Shown here piece by piece: positions 25,377 through 36,279 of a stretch of DNA of 64,000 nucleotides. The first letter of the stretch is position 1. Each line of letters opens with the position of its first letter. Below the pieces are notes generated by a model. It saw only the letters and a list, made by a program, of their open reading frames with translations. It searched no databases and was not told the origin of the DNA. The position numbers and the translations under genes are program-made. The DNA is from Nephrocerus scutellatus. Its lineage: Eukaryota > Arthropoda > Insecta > Diptera > Pipunculidae. The stretch is from contig OX352763.1 in NCBI GenBank assembly GCA_947095585.1, positions 15,859,462 to 15,923,461 on the forward strand, written 5' to 3'.

Positions 25377-26041
25377 ATACGAGGGCAGTTTGAAAAGGTA
25401 GTGACTTTTTGGATAAAAGATATTCGAGGGAAGTTTAAAAGGTCAGTGACTTTTTGTATAAAAGATTCGACAAAAAAGCGTTTTATTTCTCAACATGGTC
25501 TCCTTTAAGATCGATACATTTAGTTCAGCGTTTTTCCAAATTTTTTATTCCTTCCAAATAAGAGGTTTTCTTAAGGCCCTCAAAATACGCATTCGTTTCA
25601 GTGATAACAACTTCGTTAGACCCAAATCTCTTACCGCCCAGCCATGCTGGATGGGCCTAGAATATGCTGGATGGGGTTGCAATTCGTAGCCCAATTTATG
25701 GATTTTTGCCAAGGTGGTGACTACAAACGTGAAAAATACTTTTGGTGTTACTGGGATTCGAACTACGAACATCCTGCTCAGAAGCCATGCTCTTATCCAC
25801 TGAGATATGGCGCCCACATTCTCTCCAAAAGGTCTGAATAATATTCGCCGGTGATCGTTTTAGCCTTTTCAAGGTAATCGATGTGAATAACACCGCATCC
25901 ATCCCAAAAAAATGTGGCCATGACCTTGTTGGCCGACAAACCCACCTTTGCTTTCAATGGTGCAAGTTCACCCGGGGAAACCCCCTGTTTTAACTGTTCC
26001 TTGGTCTTTGGTGTGTTATGATAGATCCATGTTTCTTCCAC
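25377..26041 (-). mobile_element. Mariner element remnant interrupted by a SINE
   Basis: The minus strand reads EETWIYHNTPKTKEQ, LSANKVMATFFWDGCGVIHI and TITGEYYSDLLERM, the mariner catalytic core around the first Asp. The SINE head at 25720-25818 interrupts it. The reading then resumes with LAKIHKLGYELQPHPAYS and a C-terminal stretch to about 25480. The segment with the second catalytic Asp is missing. The end region carries a terminal-repeat-like TACGAGGGCAGTTTGAAAAG near 25378 and a second similar copy about 50 bases further in. Confidence 0.85.
25720..25818 (-). repeat. tRNA-derived SINE head inserted in mariner
   Basis: The minus strand carries box A-like TATCTCAGTGGATAAGAG and box B AGTTCGAATCCCAG (near 25752-25764) with the short start of the SINE body. 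It lies inside the mariner coding sequence directly after LLERM, so the SINE inserted later than mariner. Confidence 0.85.
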
Positions 26042-26044
26042 ATC

Positions 26045-26260
26045 GCCGCTTAATCAGCACACGAAATTCGCTTCTTCCAATAAAACGCACAACCTATCTA
26101 GTGGGACGATTATTACGATCGAAAATTGGGGTAAGCGCTTTTAAAGTTGTGACCACTGACTCAGAATTTCGATAGCCATTTTTTATAATTCCCAGACGTT
26201 GCTTGCCATGAGCAATATAATAAAACAGTAAACTTTGACTGACATTTTACACTACAACTT
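26045..26260 (-). mobile_element. Helix-turn-helix remnant of a Tc1/mariner-like transposase
   Basis: The minus strand reads KQRLGIIKNGYRNSESVV then TTLKALTPIFDRNNRPTR. This is an N-terminal helix-turn-helix of the kind paired with DD34E-like transposases, not the usual mariner N-terminus. It sits head to tail with the mariner core at 25793-26041, so the two are either a chimera or neighbouring insertions. Confidence 0.6.
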
Positions 26261-27551
26261 AACAAATTTACATTGACAAATCTTAAAAAAAGTTTAATGG
26301 TACGTTTGTATTAAAGCATGAAATTGTTATCTCCCTATTGAAAACCCCTTTATAACACGCACAATACGAATAGTCTCGAAACTTTGATTGCAGTCGCGCC
26401 AAATGTTATTATTTAAATAGAAATATGGAAATAAAATAAAACAAAAAAGTTGAAAGTAAACGTGCACTTGCTATTGCCACAAGAGATATTGAAATGAAGC
26501 TAAGTAAGAAATAGGAGAACATTCCAGAAGAGCCACATACTTGTGTCCTTTGTACAAATAGTTGTTTTTTTCGGTTAAAGGGCTTTAGTAGTCGCCATCA
26601 CCTTAACTAGTGCAGATACTTATCTTTAATTGTAGAACAAAGTAAACTCGAAAAACTTTGGCTAAAAATTAGAAATGGAAAACTAAAAAACAGTAGAGCA
26701 AATCCACCCCCTGTGCCATAGTGAAACTACCAGCTAAAGTGATATAATTGTCCTTTTCCTAAATTTCCTGCTCTGAATTTCCTTTTTCACTTTTCCTTTC
26801 GTGCAATTATTTGTGTTCTCTCAAGTTGTTGCTTGTTGCTTGAAACTAGGTGAGACTTTAGGATCTGCCTATAGCTGAGGTGACACACTATGGAACAAAA
26901 ATCCGACAGCGGGTTGCTTTGCATAATCTTCTTCACTGTCATCGCTCAAGTGTCAACATCCGTGCACTTCCTTAGGCGGGTGGATAACCATAAATTCAGC
27001 CAGCTCATAATGAACCAAGAACACACAGAATAACCAACGCTCAGTCTGTGGATGAGTATACTTCATGCGGACATTGTGTGAAGGATAAAACATGACATGG
27101 TAAGAGGAGGACAAAGTGGGCAAAAATCCGCTTTATTTGCCGGTCGTCTTCTCATCTAACTCATTTGTTATACAGCCATGGGCTTTTTTCATCAACCGCA
27201 CTTCTGCGATTAATATTTCATAAATTTATTTACCTCCTCCTCATATCCAGAACATAATAAATGTCCGGGCACACGACATTGCATGCCAAGGTTGAAATTT
27301 TTTGTTGTTGTCATTGAACTCTGCGCTTTCGAGTCACACACAAACAAAAATAGTAAGTTATGAAAAAATTTAATAACTATTCTATTCGCTTAAAGAAATA
27401 ATGAAATCAGGGAGAAGAAGAAGTGTAGGCGTTTCCTTAGAGAACATTTGAATGTACAACGTCATGAATGGCATCGAAGATAATTTTTTAACATGAAATA
27501 CATTTTTTATAGATCTTAAAGACAAACTGTTTGGGACGCTCTTTTTTTATT
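26261..27551. other. No gene recognised
   Basis: No coding or repeat signature recognised in this AT-rich stretch. Confidence 0.5.
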
Positions 27552-27620
27552 ATCAGTGCCGTAGCTTAGTAGTGAGTGTGTTAGACTAATAAGCGGGAGA
27601 AGTCCCGGAAAAATACGGAA
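27552..27620 (+). repeat. Possible tRNA-like SINE head fragment
   Basis: GCCGTAGCTTAGTAGTGAG followed by TTAGACTAATAAGCGG resembles the box A to anticodon part of the tRNA-like copy at 1232-1298. Box B is not recognisable. A weak call. Confidence 0.3.
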
Positions 27621-27879
27621 AAGCTTTTCTATGTTATACAAAGGACTGAGCGAAAGAGTTTGCTTTAAATATAATATAGATTTATGCCAATATTTCGGTC
27701 TTGCTAGAAATTAGTGAAAATTTTAAGCAATTTATTTATGTCGCTATCTTTGAATTAAAATTAAAATATTATGAAACGTTCGTTACAGTCAAGTATTAAG
27801 TGTAATTCTTGATAAGGTTTATATAACTTCTGTGTAATTGCCCATTTTACTATTCACCATTAAGATGCTGTGTACCAGA
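27621..27879. other. No gene recognised
   Basis: Short AT-rich spacer before the LINE fragment. Confidence 0.5.
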
Positions 27880-29010
27880 ACAGCGTACCCACAGTTGGTG
27901 ATAAATCCATTATGGTCAACACTATACAAGATGATGCCCACAAGGAGGGGTAGATGAGTTAATCCGTCGAGTAGCTGAAGCAGGGACTTACGCCTAAGGC
28001 TACAGAGATGACAATGTCATCGTGGCAAGAGGGAAATTCGAGGAAGTGTTCTGTGACATAGTCCAAAACGGATTAAGCACCATGAGCAGATGGTGCGAGG
28101 AGGTGAGTCTTAGGGAAAATCAGAACAAAACCACACTAATTTCCTTTACCAACAGAAGGAAGCTGGGGCGAATGCACCCAATTACCTTCAATGGTGAAGA
28201 GAAAAAGAAGTCAAGTACATTGAACTGATATTGATATAAGACTGCTATGGAACAAACACCAACAAGCAGTAACACAAAAAGCAAAAAGGGCTCTTTTATT
28301 GTGCAGAAAATCCAGAGGAGTTAGTCCCAGAATTATACACTGGATGTACACCATGATAATTATTCCAATGATTACCTATGGAGCAGTTGCTTGGGCGAAT
28401 AGGATCAAGCTAGCAACCACGTAATGGAAATTGGAAAATGTACAGAGGCTGGCCTGTGTTTTTTTTATTACTGGGGCCACGAGAACTTGCCTCACAGCGG
28501 GTATGGAGACAATCCTTAAGCTACTCCCACTACACATGGTGGTAGAGAGAAAATGCAAGGACCTAAAGTTGTGTATGGTAGGTTGCTTCACGGAGGGTAG
28601 GGCAAAGGAAATACTCGATTCATTTGCCAAGCAGATTTGTTTAGCGAGCATGCAGTGTTATGACATAGTACAAAAGCTTGAATTCAAGAAGAACTTTGTA
28701 ATCAAAATGAGCACCAAGAACGAATTTAGATCAAAACTGAATACCAGATACATCCCAGAGCAATAAAGTGGAATGATCAAACAAAGTATAAGTCTGAGTT
28801 ACAGGAGCACATGAGTCACGATCCAAGTACTCTGAAGCAATGGGGCAGTACCCGAGCATACTCGTATTTCAGGAAGAAGTATATCCCATCAAAAGATGTG
28901 CTCACTTTAATAAGGAAACGAACTAAACGAAGTTAATAAGGTACTTTTGTACTGGGTGCAGGGACACACTGGCATAAATGGCAACGAAGTAGAGTAATAG
29001 ACCGAATATT
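27880..29010 (+). mobile_element. R1/LOA-like LINE fragment, RT to RNase H
   Basis: Plus-strand frames read NPLWSTLYKM, then ELIRRVAEAGTYA and GYRDDNVIVARGKFEEVF (the active site, with Arg for Ala in the YADD box). They continue to LSTMSRWCEEVSLRENQN, VSPRIIHWMYTMIIIPMITY and VQRLACVFFITGATRTCL. About 200 bases later an RNase H ending, LYWVQGHTGINGNEVE, appears (28950-28998). Much of the RNase H domain is deleted. Stops and frameshifts make it dead. Confidence 0.85.
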
Positions 29011-29661
29011 TTAAGTGCTTTGGGTCGCTTGCCTATATTGCTGATTTGACATGTTTATTACCATAGGCCAATAGGCCATAGACCCAATTATTTATGAATA
29101 ATTTTATGATACTCTCGATCAGAGCAATGCATTTGAAGGGTAAATGACCAAATGTTTTTAATGATCAGCTCTCGCTTGCCCCCGTGGACACATTTATTGT
29201 CACGAGCAAACGACCGCTGATCGTACCCTCATTACGTTATTATGTCGTGTATGGGATTGCCCTTGGCACAGAGTGTGCCAATAGAACACTTTGCTTGTCT
29301 GTTCACTCGCTAAGTGTTTGTACGTTGATATTCTGATAAGTGCGGTTCGTATTCAAAAGACATTGTTTGGAATGCGTTTAATGGGAATATGGGAGTCAGG
29401 AATCCAACTAACTTGTAACTAGTTACAAGGTCGCTCGGACTACTTGTGCAATACTGATTACAATCTTGCTTGCATTTGGATGTATGCATTGATACACTGT
29501 ATTGCCTTTCTTATGGTTATGCCTATGGCTTTTCTTATTTTTTGGCATGGCTATACTTAAAGAAACTATGCATTGATGCATTCATTGACGTAGCGCATGC
29601 TTTTGTATGGATATGATTGTATTAACAATTTAGATACGTGATAATGTAACAGAGGGGGCAC
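29011..29661. other. No gene recognised; possible internal end of an LTR element
   Basis: No reading frame was recognised. It ends in the purine run AGAGGGGG (29651-29658) that would be the polypurine tract if the LTR call at 29662 is right. Confidence 0.35.
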
Positions 29662-29998
29662 TGTTGGGACAGTCGGATTTTCAACTGATATCGTATGTGC
29701 CCAATAATGATTTGAAAAACTTCAGTATGAGCGTCCTGCAGAATTTTGGGAAGGTTTTTTACAAAATTCACTGATAGGTTTGAGCCGAGTACTCACGAGT
29801 TACCTGACCTTATGTTCTAACGCAATGTGTTTACTAGAATCGTTTATGCATTTTCTGAGTTTCATGTTGAACGGAACTTAGCGGAAACTTGCAAACCAAA
29901 CTCAGTACAACTTTTAGTACATGTGACATCACTATCTGATTTAGCCACACTAGGTGTGGTGACATTTTTACTGTGTTTACAAACATTAGAATTCAACA
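29662..29998 (+). mobile_element. Candidate Copia-like long terminal repeat
   Basis: A purine tract is followed by TGTTGGG at 29662, and a segment ending TTCAACA closes at 29998. TGTTG...CAACA is the short inverted repeat of many Copia LTRs, and the size (about 337 bases) fits. No second LTR, primer-binding site or gag-pol reading was found. The call rests on the ends alone. Confidence 0.3.
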
Positions 29999-31619
29999 CA
30001 ACCTAGAATGGACAAATGGATATTGAAATTTTTCAAAAATTTGCAAAAAATTATTTTCTGGTTGGTTTCATTCATTTTTCTTCAAACTCAAGTTGTTTAA
30101 TATTCTATCGTAAAGTGAAGATAAAATTTATTTCCACTGCCTCTGGCAAAAAGTGAAAACAAAGTGAAAACTGAATTCACTCTCGAGAAGAAAATTAATT
30201 AAACAAAGTACCTACGTATATCATCCTGTGCAATTAGTCTTCAGTGTAATGAATACAAATTTATAACTTATGAATTACATTCACACCTCCAGAGTCCTTG
30301 AGTGGACATTTATGAAAATGCATCGTTGGCATCTGATTCATCAGTGGAAATTGTAATCTTACAACCCAAATCTACTTTTGGCATTCCTCCCATTTGTCAT
30401 CAGGAGTTGACTCAGTCGGTACCAGAGACTGTATAGAAAAGTTTCCTTGATTGTCGTTATACTCGCCTTTAGTCTTGCGAATTGTGCTATAAATCTAGCA
30501 ATCGGTAGAAAAAGGAAGCAGCTAATTAAATTTTTAGAATTAGTGCTAAGATTTGACATTTTGCCGCGAACCCAAATGAAAATGATATGTATGTAACGAT
30601 ATAGCCAACAGCCAACTTTTTCTGTTAATCTTGCGAAAATTTATGAATTGGTTGACATTAAAAAAAATTATTATTAAAAATTATACACAATGGAAATGGT
30701 CTGTCTACCGTTTTTTTTTTGTATTCATAACTGAGCAAAACCCTGCAAAAATAAGCCAATAGAACGCTCTTTATTGAAAATGCCAAAACCAACGACATAA
30801 TCAACAAAATCTTAGGGTGGTTTGCCCTAAAAGCTCATATGCAAAGGACGCTTTTCATTCGCTCACTACGACTTTTCACTTTTATTATCTTATGCATGCA
30901 GATGATAAATGTGCGACCATGAATGGTCTGGACATGCCATATAATAAAAGGGACTGGCTGGTCGACAGGAATTGAGTTGACTGCGGTTTTCTGCTGTTTC
31001 TGCTGTTTTTCATGGTTCTCATGGCATGCGTCGTCCTTCTTACTCTGGGGATCGATAAATTCATGCAGGCGATGCATACTCTCAAGTTTGCTCGTTGTTT
31101 GCCGATGCCTGGCACTGAAAACCTCATTTACGTCTAAAGTTTTGTGGTCATATAGCATAGTAAATATATGGTGTGGTCTTAATAGGATTCACTGCATAAA
31201 CAACGCCATCAAGAACGAGTATGAAAAATCATCTTCCAGCATTACTCGTAATAAAGTCGTCAGGTGTTTAATATGAGGTTTTCCAGAGAAAGAACTCCAT
31301 TTATTTTGTTCAGTTCATTTCGGTTGGCTTTAAGTATAGGTCGATCCTGAGGTAAATAACTTTATTTAAGGTAGACAGTATATTAAGGTAGATAGTTATC
31401 CGATACACGTGTACTCATATTAAGAGAAAGGGCTACAAGTGTACTATAATTACGGTGACTATCCGTCCTGTATTTTACAGGACTGTCCTGTTTTTTCACA
31501 TGCTGTCCATTGAGATTATTTTGCAAATACAGGACAGTATAATGTCACTTATTTCCTAATTAATCGTGCAAATTTCGTCTTTTTTGCATTAACATTACAC
31601 GAACATAAATATAAAATTA
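29999..31619. other. No gene recognised; partly palindromic TE-like segment
   Basis: Overlapping open frames on both strands at 30835-31276 (up to 117 codons) have no family signature. Near 31460-31545 the motif CCTGTATTTTACAGG, with repeated GTCCTGT/ACAGGAC, forms a hyphenated palindrome typical of transposon termini. The family is unknown. Confidence 0.45.
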
Positions 31620-32015
31620 CTAGTTGTTAACCCCGGCGTTACTCTAGACCCACCGACCCCCACCCCCAAGACACCGTTTAGATTCACCAAAAGCTATGTA
31701 AAATAACAGGCGTTGTCTGGGAACCCCTTATTTCCTACTAACCCAACCAAACCGATCGCTTCCCCACTGAACCACCGCACACTATTGAGCTTCACCCCCA
31801 TCTACCCGCCACTGACCCCAAATTGTAGCCTATAACGTGTTCGAGTCGTGAGTTATGGTCGCGAGTTCATACACAAATCCCATCAAAAACGAAATTTTTT
31901 CAGTTTTTCCAGGTCTATTACGAACATTTTAAATATAATGAACCAACTCGGCCCAGCCGTGATAAGGTAACAGACTTTACAGAGAGTTACTTTTACATTT
32001 ATAATATAGTTATGA
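31620..32015 (-). mobile_element. Helitron-like non-autonomous element, second copy
   Basis: The reverse complement matches 46979-47353: TATTATAAATGTAAAAG, then GTTACC, CACGGCTGG, CCGATT-type text, and the closing GCCGG..GTTAACAACTAG. The CTAG end (31620-31623) is followed by T on the minus strand. The 5' end is less well preserved. Confidence 0.6.
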
Positions 32016-32189
32016 AATTTAGGCTTTCGAGTTCGTAAAGGATTTTGCAAAATATAACACAACACAGCGTTTTTAATTTATAAATAACAACTTTAATTAA
32101 TCATAAGCAAAAATAACAACAGTTCACAATTTAATACTGGACAACCTATCAATGCACACAAAAACACTTAAATGCTTGTACTACTATTC

Positions 32190-32590
32190 ACTTAGCTGTC
32201 ACTGTCTCAGCCTCAAATATCTCGAAGTGATCCTGGATAGGAAGCTGAGCCGGACGGCTAACATAGAGAACAGAGCTAAGAAAGCGTGCGTGGCCCTCTA
32301 TGCCAGCAGCAAAACCATCGGCAGGAAATGGGGTCTTCAACCAAAGATGGCTCTCTGGCTGTACACAGCGGTTGTACGGCCAATTCTTACCTATGGATCA
32401 TTGGTCTGGTGGCCAGCGATTAAGAAGAAGTATAACGCCACCAAAATCAGCAGCAGTAGGCATCACAGGAGCTCTTCGGTCTTGTCCGAACGATGCCCTT
32501 AACACCATCCAGCCCCTATTACCTCCTGACATATTTATCAAGTATGTGCTGTGCAGTACAACTCAGAGAATCTGGATGGTTTGTAACTAA
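32190..32590 (+). mobile_element. R1/LOA-like LINE fragment downstream of RT active site
   Basis: Plus-strand frames read LKYLEVILDRKLSRTANIEN, KKACVALYASSKTIGRKWG and TAVVRPILTYGSLVWWPA. A frameshift follows near 32445-32460, then VGITGALRSCPNDALNTI. This is the connection region between RT and RNase H. Confidence 0.85.
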
Positions 32591-33299
32591 ACAATACGGG
32601 CACTGTAATATACTGCAGACAGTACCTTAAGGCTTTCATTTGCTCGACTGCACTGGACTCTGAAATCTTATTCATTACTTCCTATTTCAGCTCATCTAAG
32701 GAACGTCTCTTTGTATATCGGCTTACAGACTCAAGTCTGTGGCAAGTTAGTAGCATCCCTAAATACATGGGTGGGCAATTAGACCTTATCTTCACAGCTG
32801 ATCCTATTAACTTCTTATTTCGATTTGTCCTCTATCTCTATCGACTTTTGGTAATTTTCACCCGCCCCCTCCACCAACCACCAAATTTCGTTTTTCCCCA
32901 ACTCTCCACTACAGTTCCGTCCTCTCTGTTCTTACGTCTTTCATATGGCTAATTTCCGCAAAATTAATGCCTATCTTCGCATGTGGGTTCATTTGGGTTT
33001 GGCAATCTATCTTTCAATGATTTCATCTCCATTTTTACAGAGAATTATTAAACTCTATCTCTCTTTATGTACCCTTCTCATGCCATAAAACCTTATCTAC
33101 TTCCCCACCTTGTTATAATCGAAGACTTCGCTCCTTACGAAACATACTGTGACATGTTACGAGAATATTTAATAAATTAGGATCACCATCCTCTGTCTCA
33201 TTTGTCGTAACTGCGTTGACAAATGCAAATTTTTCATTTATTTCATTTTATTTACTTACACACTAGAAATATTACAATTTATCATTTCTTCTTCTGCAG
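32591..33299. other. No gene recognised upstream of bves exon
   Basis: Pyrimidine-rich stretches near 32860-32940. A splice acceptor-like TTCTTCTTCTGCAG ends at 33299, suggesting the following exon starts at 33300. Confidence 0.45.
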
Positions 33300-33557
33300 A
33301 ACTCAACAATCATCAGGACATTGCCACCAAAAGAGCAGAAAAATGCAACAAACCATTGGAAAATCAATTAAAAGAAAATGGTATGTTCATCATGGGCGTA
33401 GCGTCGTCGAAATGAGCGCGTAGTAAACAACAACAACAACAAATCAATACCGTACATTACGGCCACGATACCAACAACTTATTCCAAAGGGAATACAAAA
33501 GTGAAAATAACAAAAAAAGTGAAACGAAAAGTCGCGAAAATTCCTCAACCCGCCATA
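33300..33557 (+). other. bves: Likely 5' untranslated part of the bves exon
   Basis: A polypyrimidine tract plus CAG acceptor at 33286-33299 precedes this segment, which contains (CAA)n/(AAC)n runs near 33428-33445. The bves frame upstream of the first ATG is closed by an in-frame TAG near 33391. The leader status is inference. Confidence 0.45.
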
Positions 33558-34160
33558 ATGCTTCTAATAAGCGCCCTGGCGCTGGGTCTTGTGGAGACGA
33601 CAAGTCCCATCGTTGGGGCCGAAAATAATCTGGGTGGATTCAATTTGGCAGCTAGTGGCGGGCTGGATGGTAGCGTTGCGAACCATAACAGTCTCAGTGA
33701 TACTGTGATAGGTTCTTCAATATCGGGCGCCCACAGCAGCAGTCTTGCCGCCGGCGGTGGCACATCAATAGCACACACAACTACAACAGCGGCAGGCAGT
33801 AGTGCAGCGAGCGGCGGGACAATACCTTGGGATAACAATGGAACACTAAGGTCTGCTAATCCTGGTGACTGGTCAATCGAAAAATGTCTCCTGTGGCAGC
33901 GGCCACATCACCTCTACTTTCAGCTCGGAAACGCATTCTTTTTTCTCGCTTTCCTGGCGCCACACGGCCCCTTCGGAATGCTATGGCTTCGCGCCGTCAT
34001 GGTAATCGGTTGCATCCTGATGGCCATGTACGGGTATCTGATCGAGTGCGCGCCCGATGTGGTCCTCTGGTCGGGACTCTTTCTAGGAATTAATTTCATC
34101 TATTTAATCGTGCAGTTATGTCGGCTGCGACCGGTGCGATTTGATAAGGAAATCGAAGCG
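33558..34160 (+). CDS. bves: Popeye domain protein Bves, first coding exon (partial)
   Basis: Popeye (Bves/POPDC) proteins are three-pass membrane proteins with a cytosolic cAMP-binding domain, acting in cell contact and muscle. The start chosen is the first in-frame ATG (33558); upstream codons in this frame lack ATG back to a TAG. The 201 residues are: hydrophobic stretch 2-12; a Ser/Ala/Gly/Thr-rich stretch about 22-88; a sequon N-G-T at 94-96, as in the glycosylated Popeye N-terminus; then the Popeye region KCLLWQRPHHLYFQLGNAFF (109-128), membrane segments about 120-134, 141-160 and 167-187, with LIECAPDVVLW, and RLRPVRFDKEIEA at the exon end. The exon stops in phase 0 at GTAAGT. The cAMP-binding half must lie in later exons, none recognised here. 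The identification is strong; the start is less sure. Confidence 0.9.
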
Positions 34161-34166
34161 GTAAGT
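34161..34166 (+). promoter_or_regulatory. bves: Splice donor GTAAGT of bves intron 1
   Basis: The donor consensus falls directly after the codon for the last Popeye-like residue (EIEA). The reading that continues past it turns into Phe/Leu-rich nonsense with a stop at 34206. Confidence 0.85.
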
Positions 34167-34839
34167 CTCAATTTATGTTTTTTTTTAATTAAATATTTTT
34201 TTAGGTAATTACTTATGTTACTTACGTCAGTTCCTTTACAAGCGTTAGAGGTCGGCCCTGATTGCTCAATTTGATGGCCAATGCTAAGACAGTTTTTCTC
34301 TAAGACAATGGCTCATTGTTTCGGGTGGCAAAGTGGCCATTATGTTGTTATACGAGTATATCCACTTGACGGTTGGGTTTTGTCATTAATTCAAGTTTGC
34401 CACTCGCCATACCTCATCAGCTGCTAAAAGCTTTGTTCCTTGTATTTTCTCTCTTCTTTATATTTGCATTGTTTGCTTTTTCTATTGTTTTTCCGGCTAT
34501 CACGACTATGGCTGGCCTGCTGGGTCGGTCGGTCGGTCAGCTAGTACAATAAGGCTGGTAATCTCTGCCACTGTTCTGTGGCTTGTAGATCGCAGAGCAT
34601 TTTTAAGTTTTTATGTCTAATATATTGGATAGCATTCGTCATTGTGATGTGATAATTGTTTTTCTATTGGAACTGCAGTTTCGTATTTGGTGGTCTCGTC
34701 GGTTGGTTAGCTTCTCCGATATAGGCATTTGGTCCGACCATGTGATAAGTCGTTCAGTTTGGACATTTCCTCAACAAATTGTTGAATTATTATGTTATAA
34801 TTTTTTTAAGGGTTTATTTGAAAGCAAAACATTTAATAA
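34167..34839. other. bves intron 1, no other feature seen
   Basis: A GGTCGGTCGGTCGG short tandem run lies near 34526-34538. No coding similarity. Confidence 0.5.
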
Positions 34840-35880
34840 ATCGTCCTTCCTCACATACGGGCCAACAATTCTCCGTAAGATTTTTCTCTCGAATGCGGTT
34901 AACAGGTCGGAATGCTTTTTGTCTCGGATCCATATGTAAGTACTGCTATAAGCATTATCTTATATACCAGCAGCTTGGATGTTATGGTTAAGTTCCTGGC
35001 TTTGAAAAGTCTTGACAGACTAGAGTAGACTTTGTTGGCCCTAAGCAACCGTGCGGGTATTTCTGGTTCCCTGATATTATCGGCTGCTAGAGATAGTAAA
35101 AGTATTGCACTACTTCTAATTCGCGCTCCACTATTTGAATTGAGGGACCAATGTTGAATCTTCTTGTCGGAGACGTGGCCACCATGTACTTTGTTTTGCT
35201 CTCATTTATGTGCAGACCCAGATTTCGTGCCGCCTGCTCGATCTGGATGAAAGCTTCCTATACAGCTCTTGGGTTTCTACCAACGATGTCAATATCGTCT
35301 GCGTAAGCCAGTATCTGAATGGACTTATAGAGGATTGTTCCACTCGCCATTACGTCAGAGTCTCGGATCACTTCCTCCAACGCCAGGTTGAAGAAGACGC
35401 AGGCCAGTCCATCCCCTTGTATAGATGTTTAATGGGCTTGATAGTGATCAGGTTATTTTTACTTAGCTTATAGCATTGATCATGCAGTCAACCTACATAG
35501 TCGTGTCAGTTAATGTGCGATCTCTCATGGCTTTATAAAGCTCTACTCTGGCTATTCTATCATTGGCGGCTTTAAAGTCTATAAAAGAGTGATTTTTGAA
35601 ACTGAAGACATTTTTCCATCACCTGCCTAAGGGAGTAAATCTAATCACTTGTTGATTTGCCTGTGATGAAGCCACACTGGTATGGACCAATGATGACTTT
35701 AGCGTATGAGGCTATCCTGTCTTGTAGGATAGAGGATAAAATCTTATACGCGGTACTCAACAACGTTATACCACGATATTTGCTGCATGTTGTGATATAT
35801 CCTTTCTTATGTATGGGGCACAGGATGCGTCTTCGCCAGTCTTCTGGCATCGCTTCTTCCTCCTTGCCTGCATTATCAGT
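34840..35880 (-). mobile_element. RTE-like LINE fragment, longest RT copy (YADD family)
   Basis: The minus strand reads the finger and palm (CPIHKKGYITTCSKYRGITL, TAYKILSSILQDR, YQCGFITGKST), then the loop near 35370-35420 encoding the QGD-type segment. The active site YADDIDI lies near 35295-35310, followed by the HIN-type thumb and a decayed connection region to about 34850. Stops and frameshifts are frequent. Its 3' tail is missing here. Confidence 0.9.
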
Positions 35881-36279
35881 TTGATGTTAGTTCACTTCTT
35901 AGGACTGCAGACCTAAAAACCTTGCCCTTTTCTTCTTAATAGTCTTTTTTTCTGTAGTAGCTCCTAAATGTCGGAAGATTTTTTATCATGCTCAAAGTTC
36001 CTCTTGTTAGGAGCTGTTGCGGCCTGGGTTACGACTTGATTGAAGATTTGTACTGCTAAGTGCTGACTCAATTTCTGTACTGGATTTTAGGGAAATCTTT
36101 GGGTGAATATATGCGCTTATAAATTTATATTTCCTCTATTTTAGCCAGTTTGAATTTTTGAATGTTTTGCTAAAGAATCAAGTAGGGCAGTGATCTTTCT
36201 CCACGTAATTTTGACCGGGGAATCATAAGATAAGAGCTCTAACCATGATTCTACAATAAATTTATTTTATTTTTCTTGT
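35881..36279. other. No gene recognised
   Basis: May be decayed LINE sequence linking the neighbouring fragments; no motif was readable. Confidence 0.4.

Noticed and set aside
30835..31276. Overlapping 107- and 117-codon frames on opposite strands
   Set aside because: No recognisable motif, and both strands cannot be explained by a gene plus ordinary shadow. Kept only as a note.
33501..33557. Upstream start of the bves frame at 33501
   Set aside because: The codon at 33501 is GTG. In a eukaryote the first in-frame ATG (33558) is preferred.
33545..33838. 97-codon minus-strand frame over the bves exon
   Set aside because: Antisense of the Ser/Ala/Gly-rich codons, which contain few stops on the complement.
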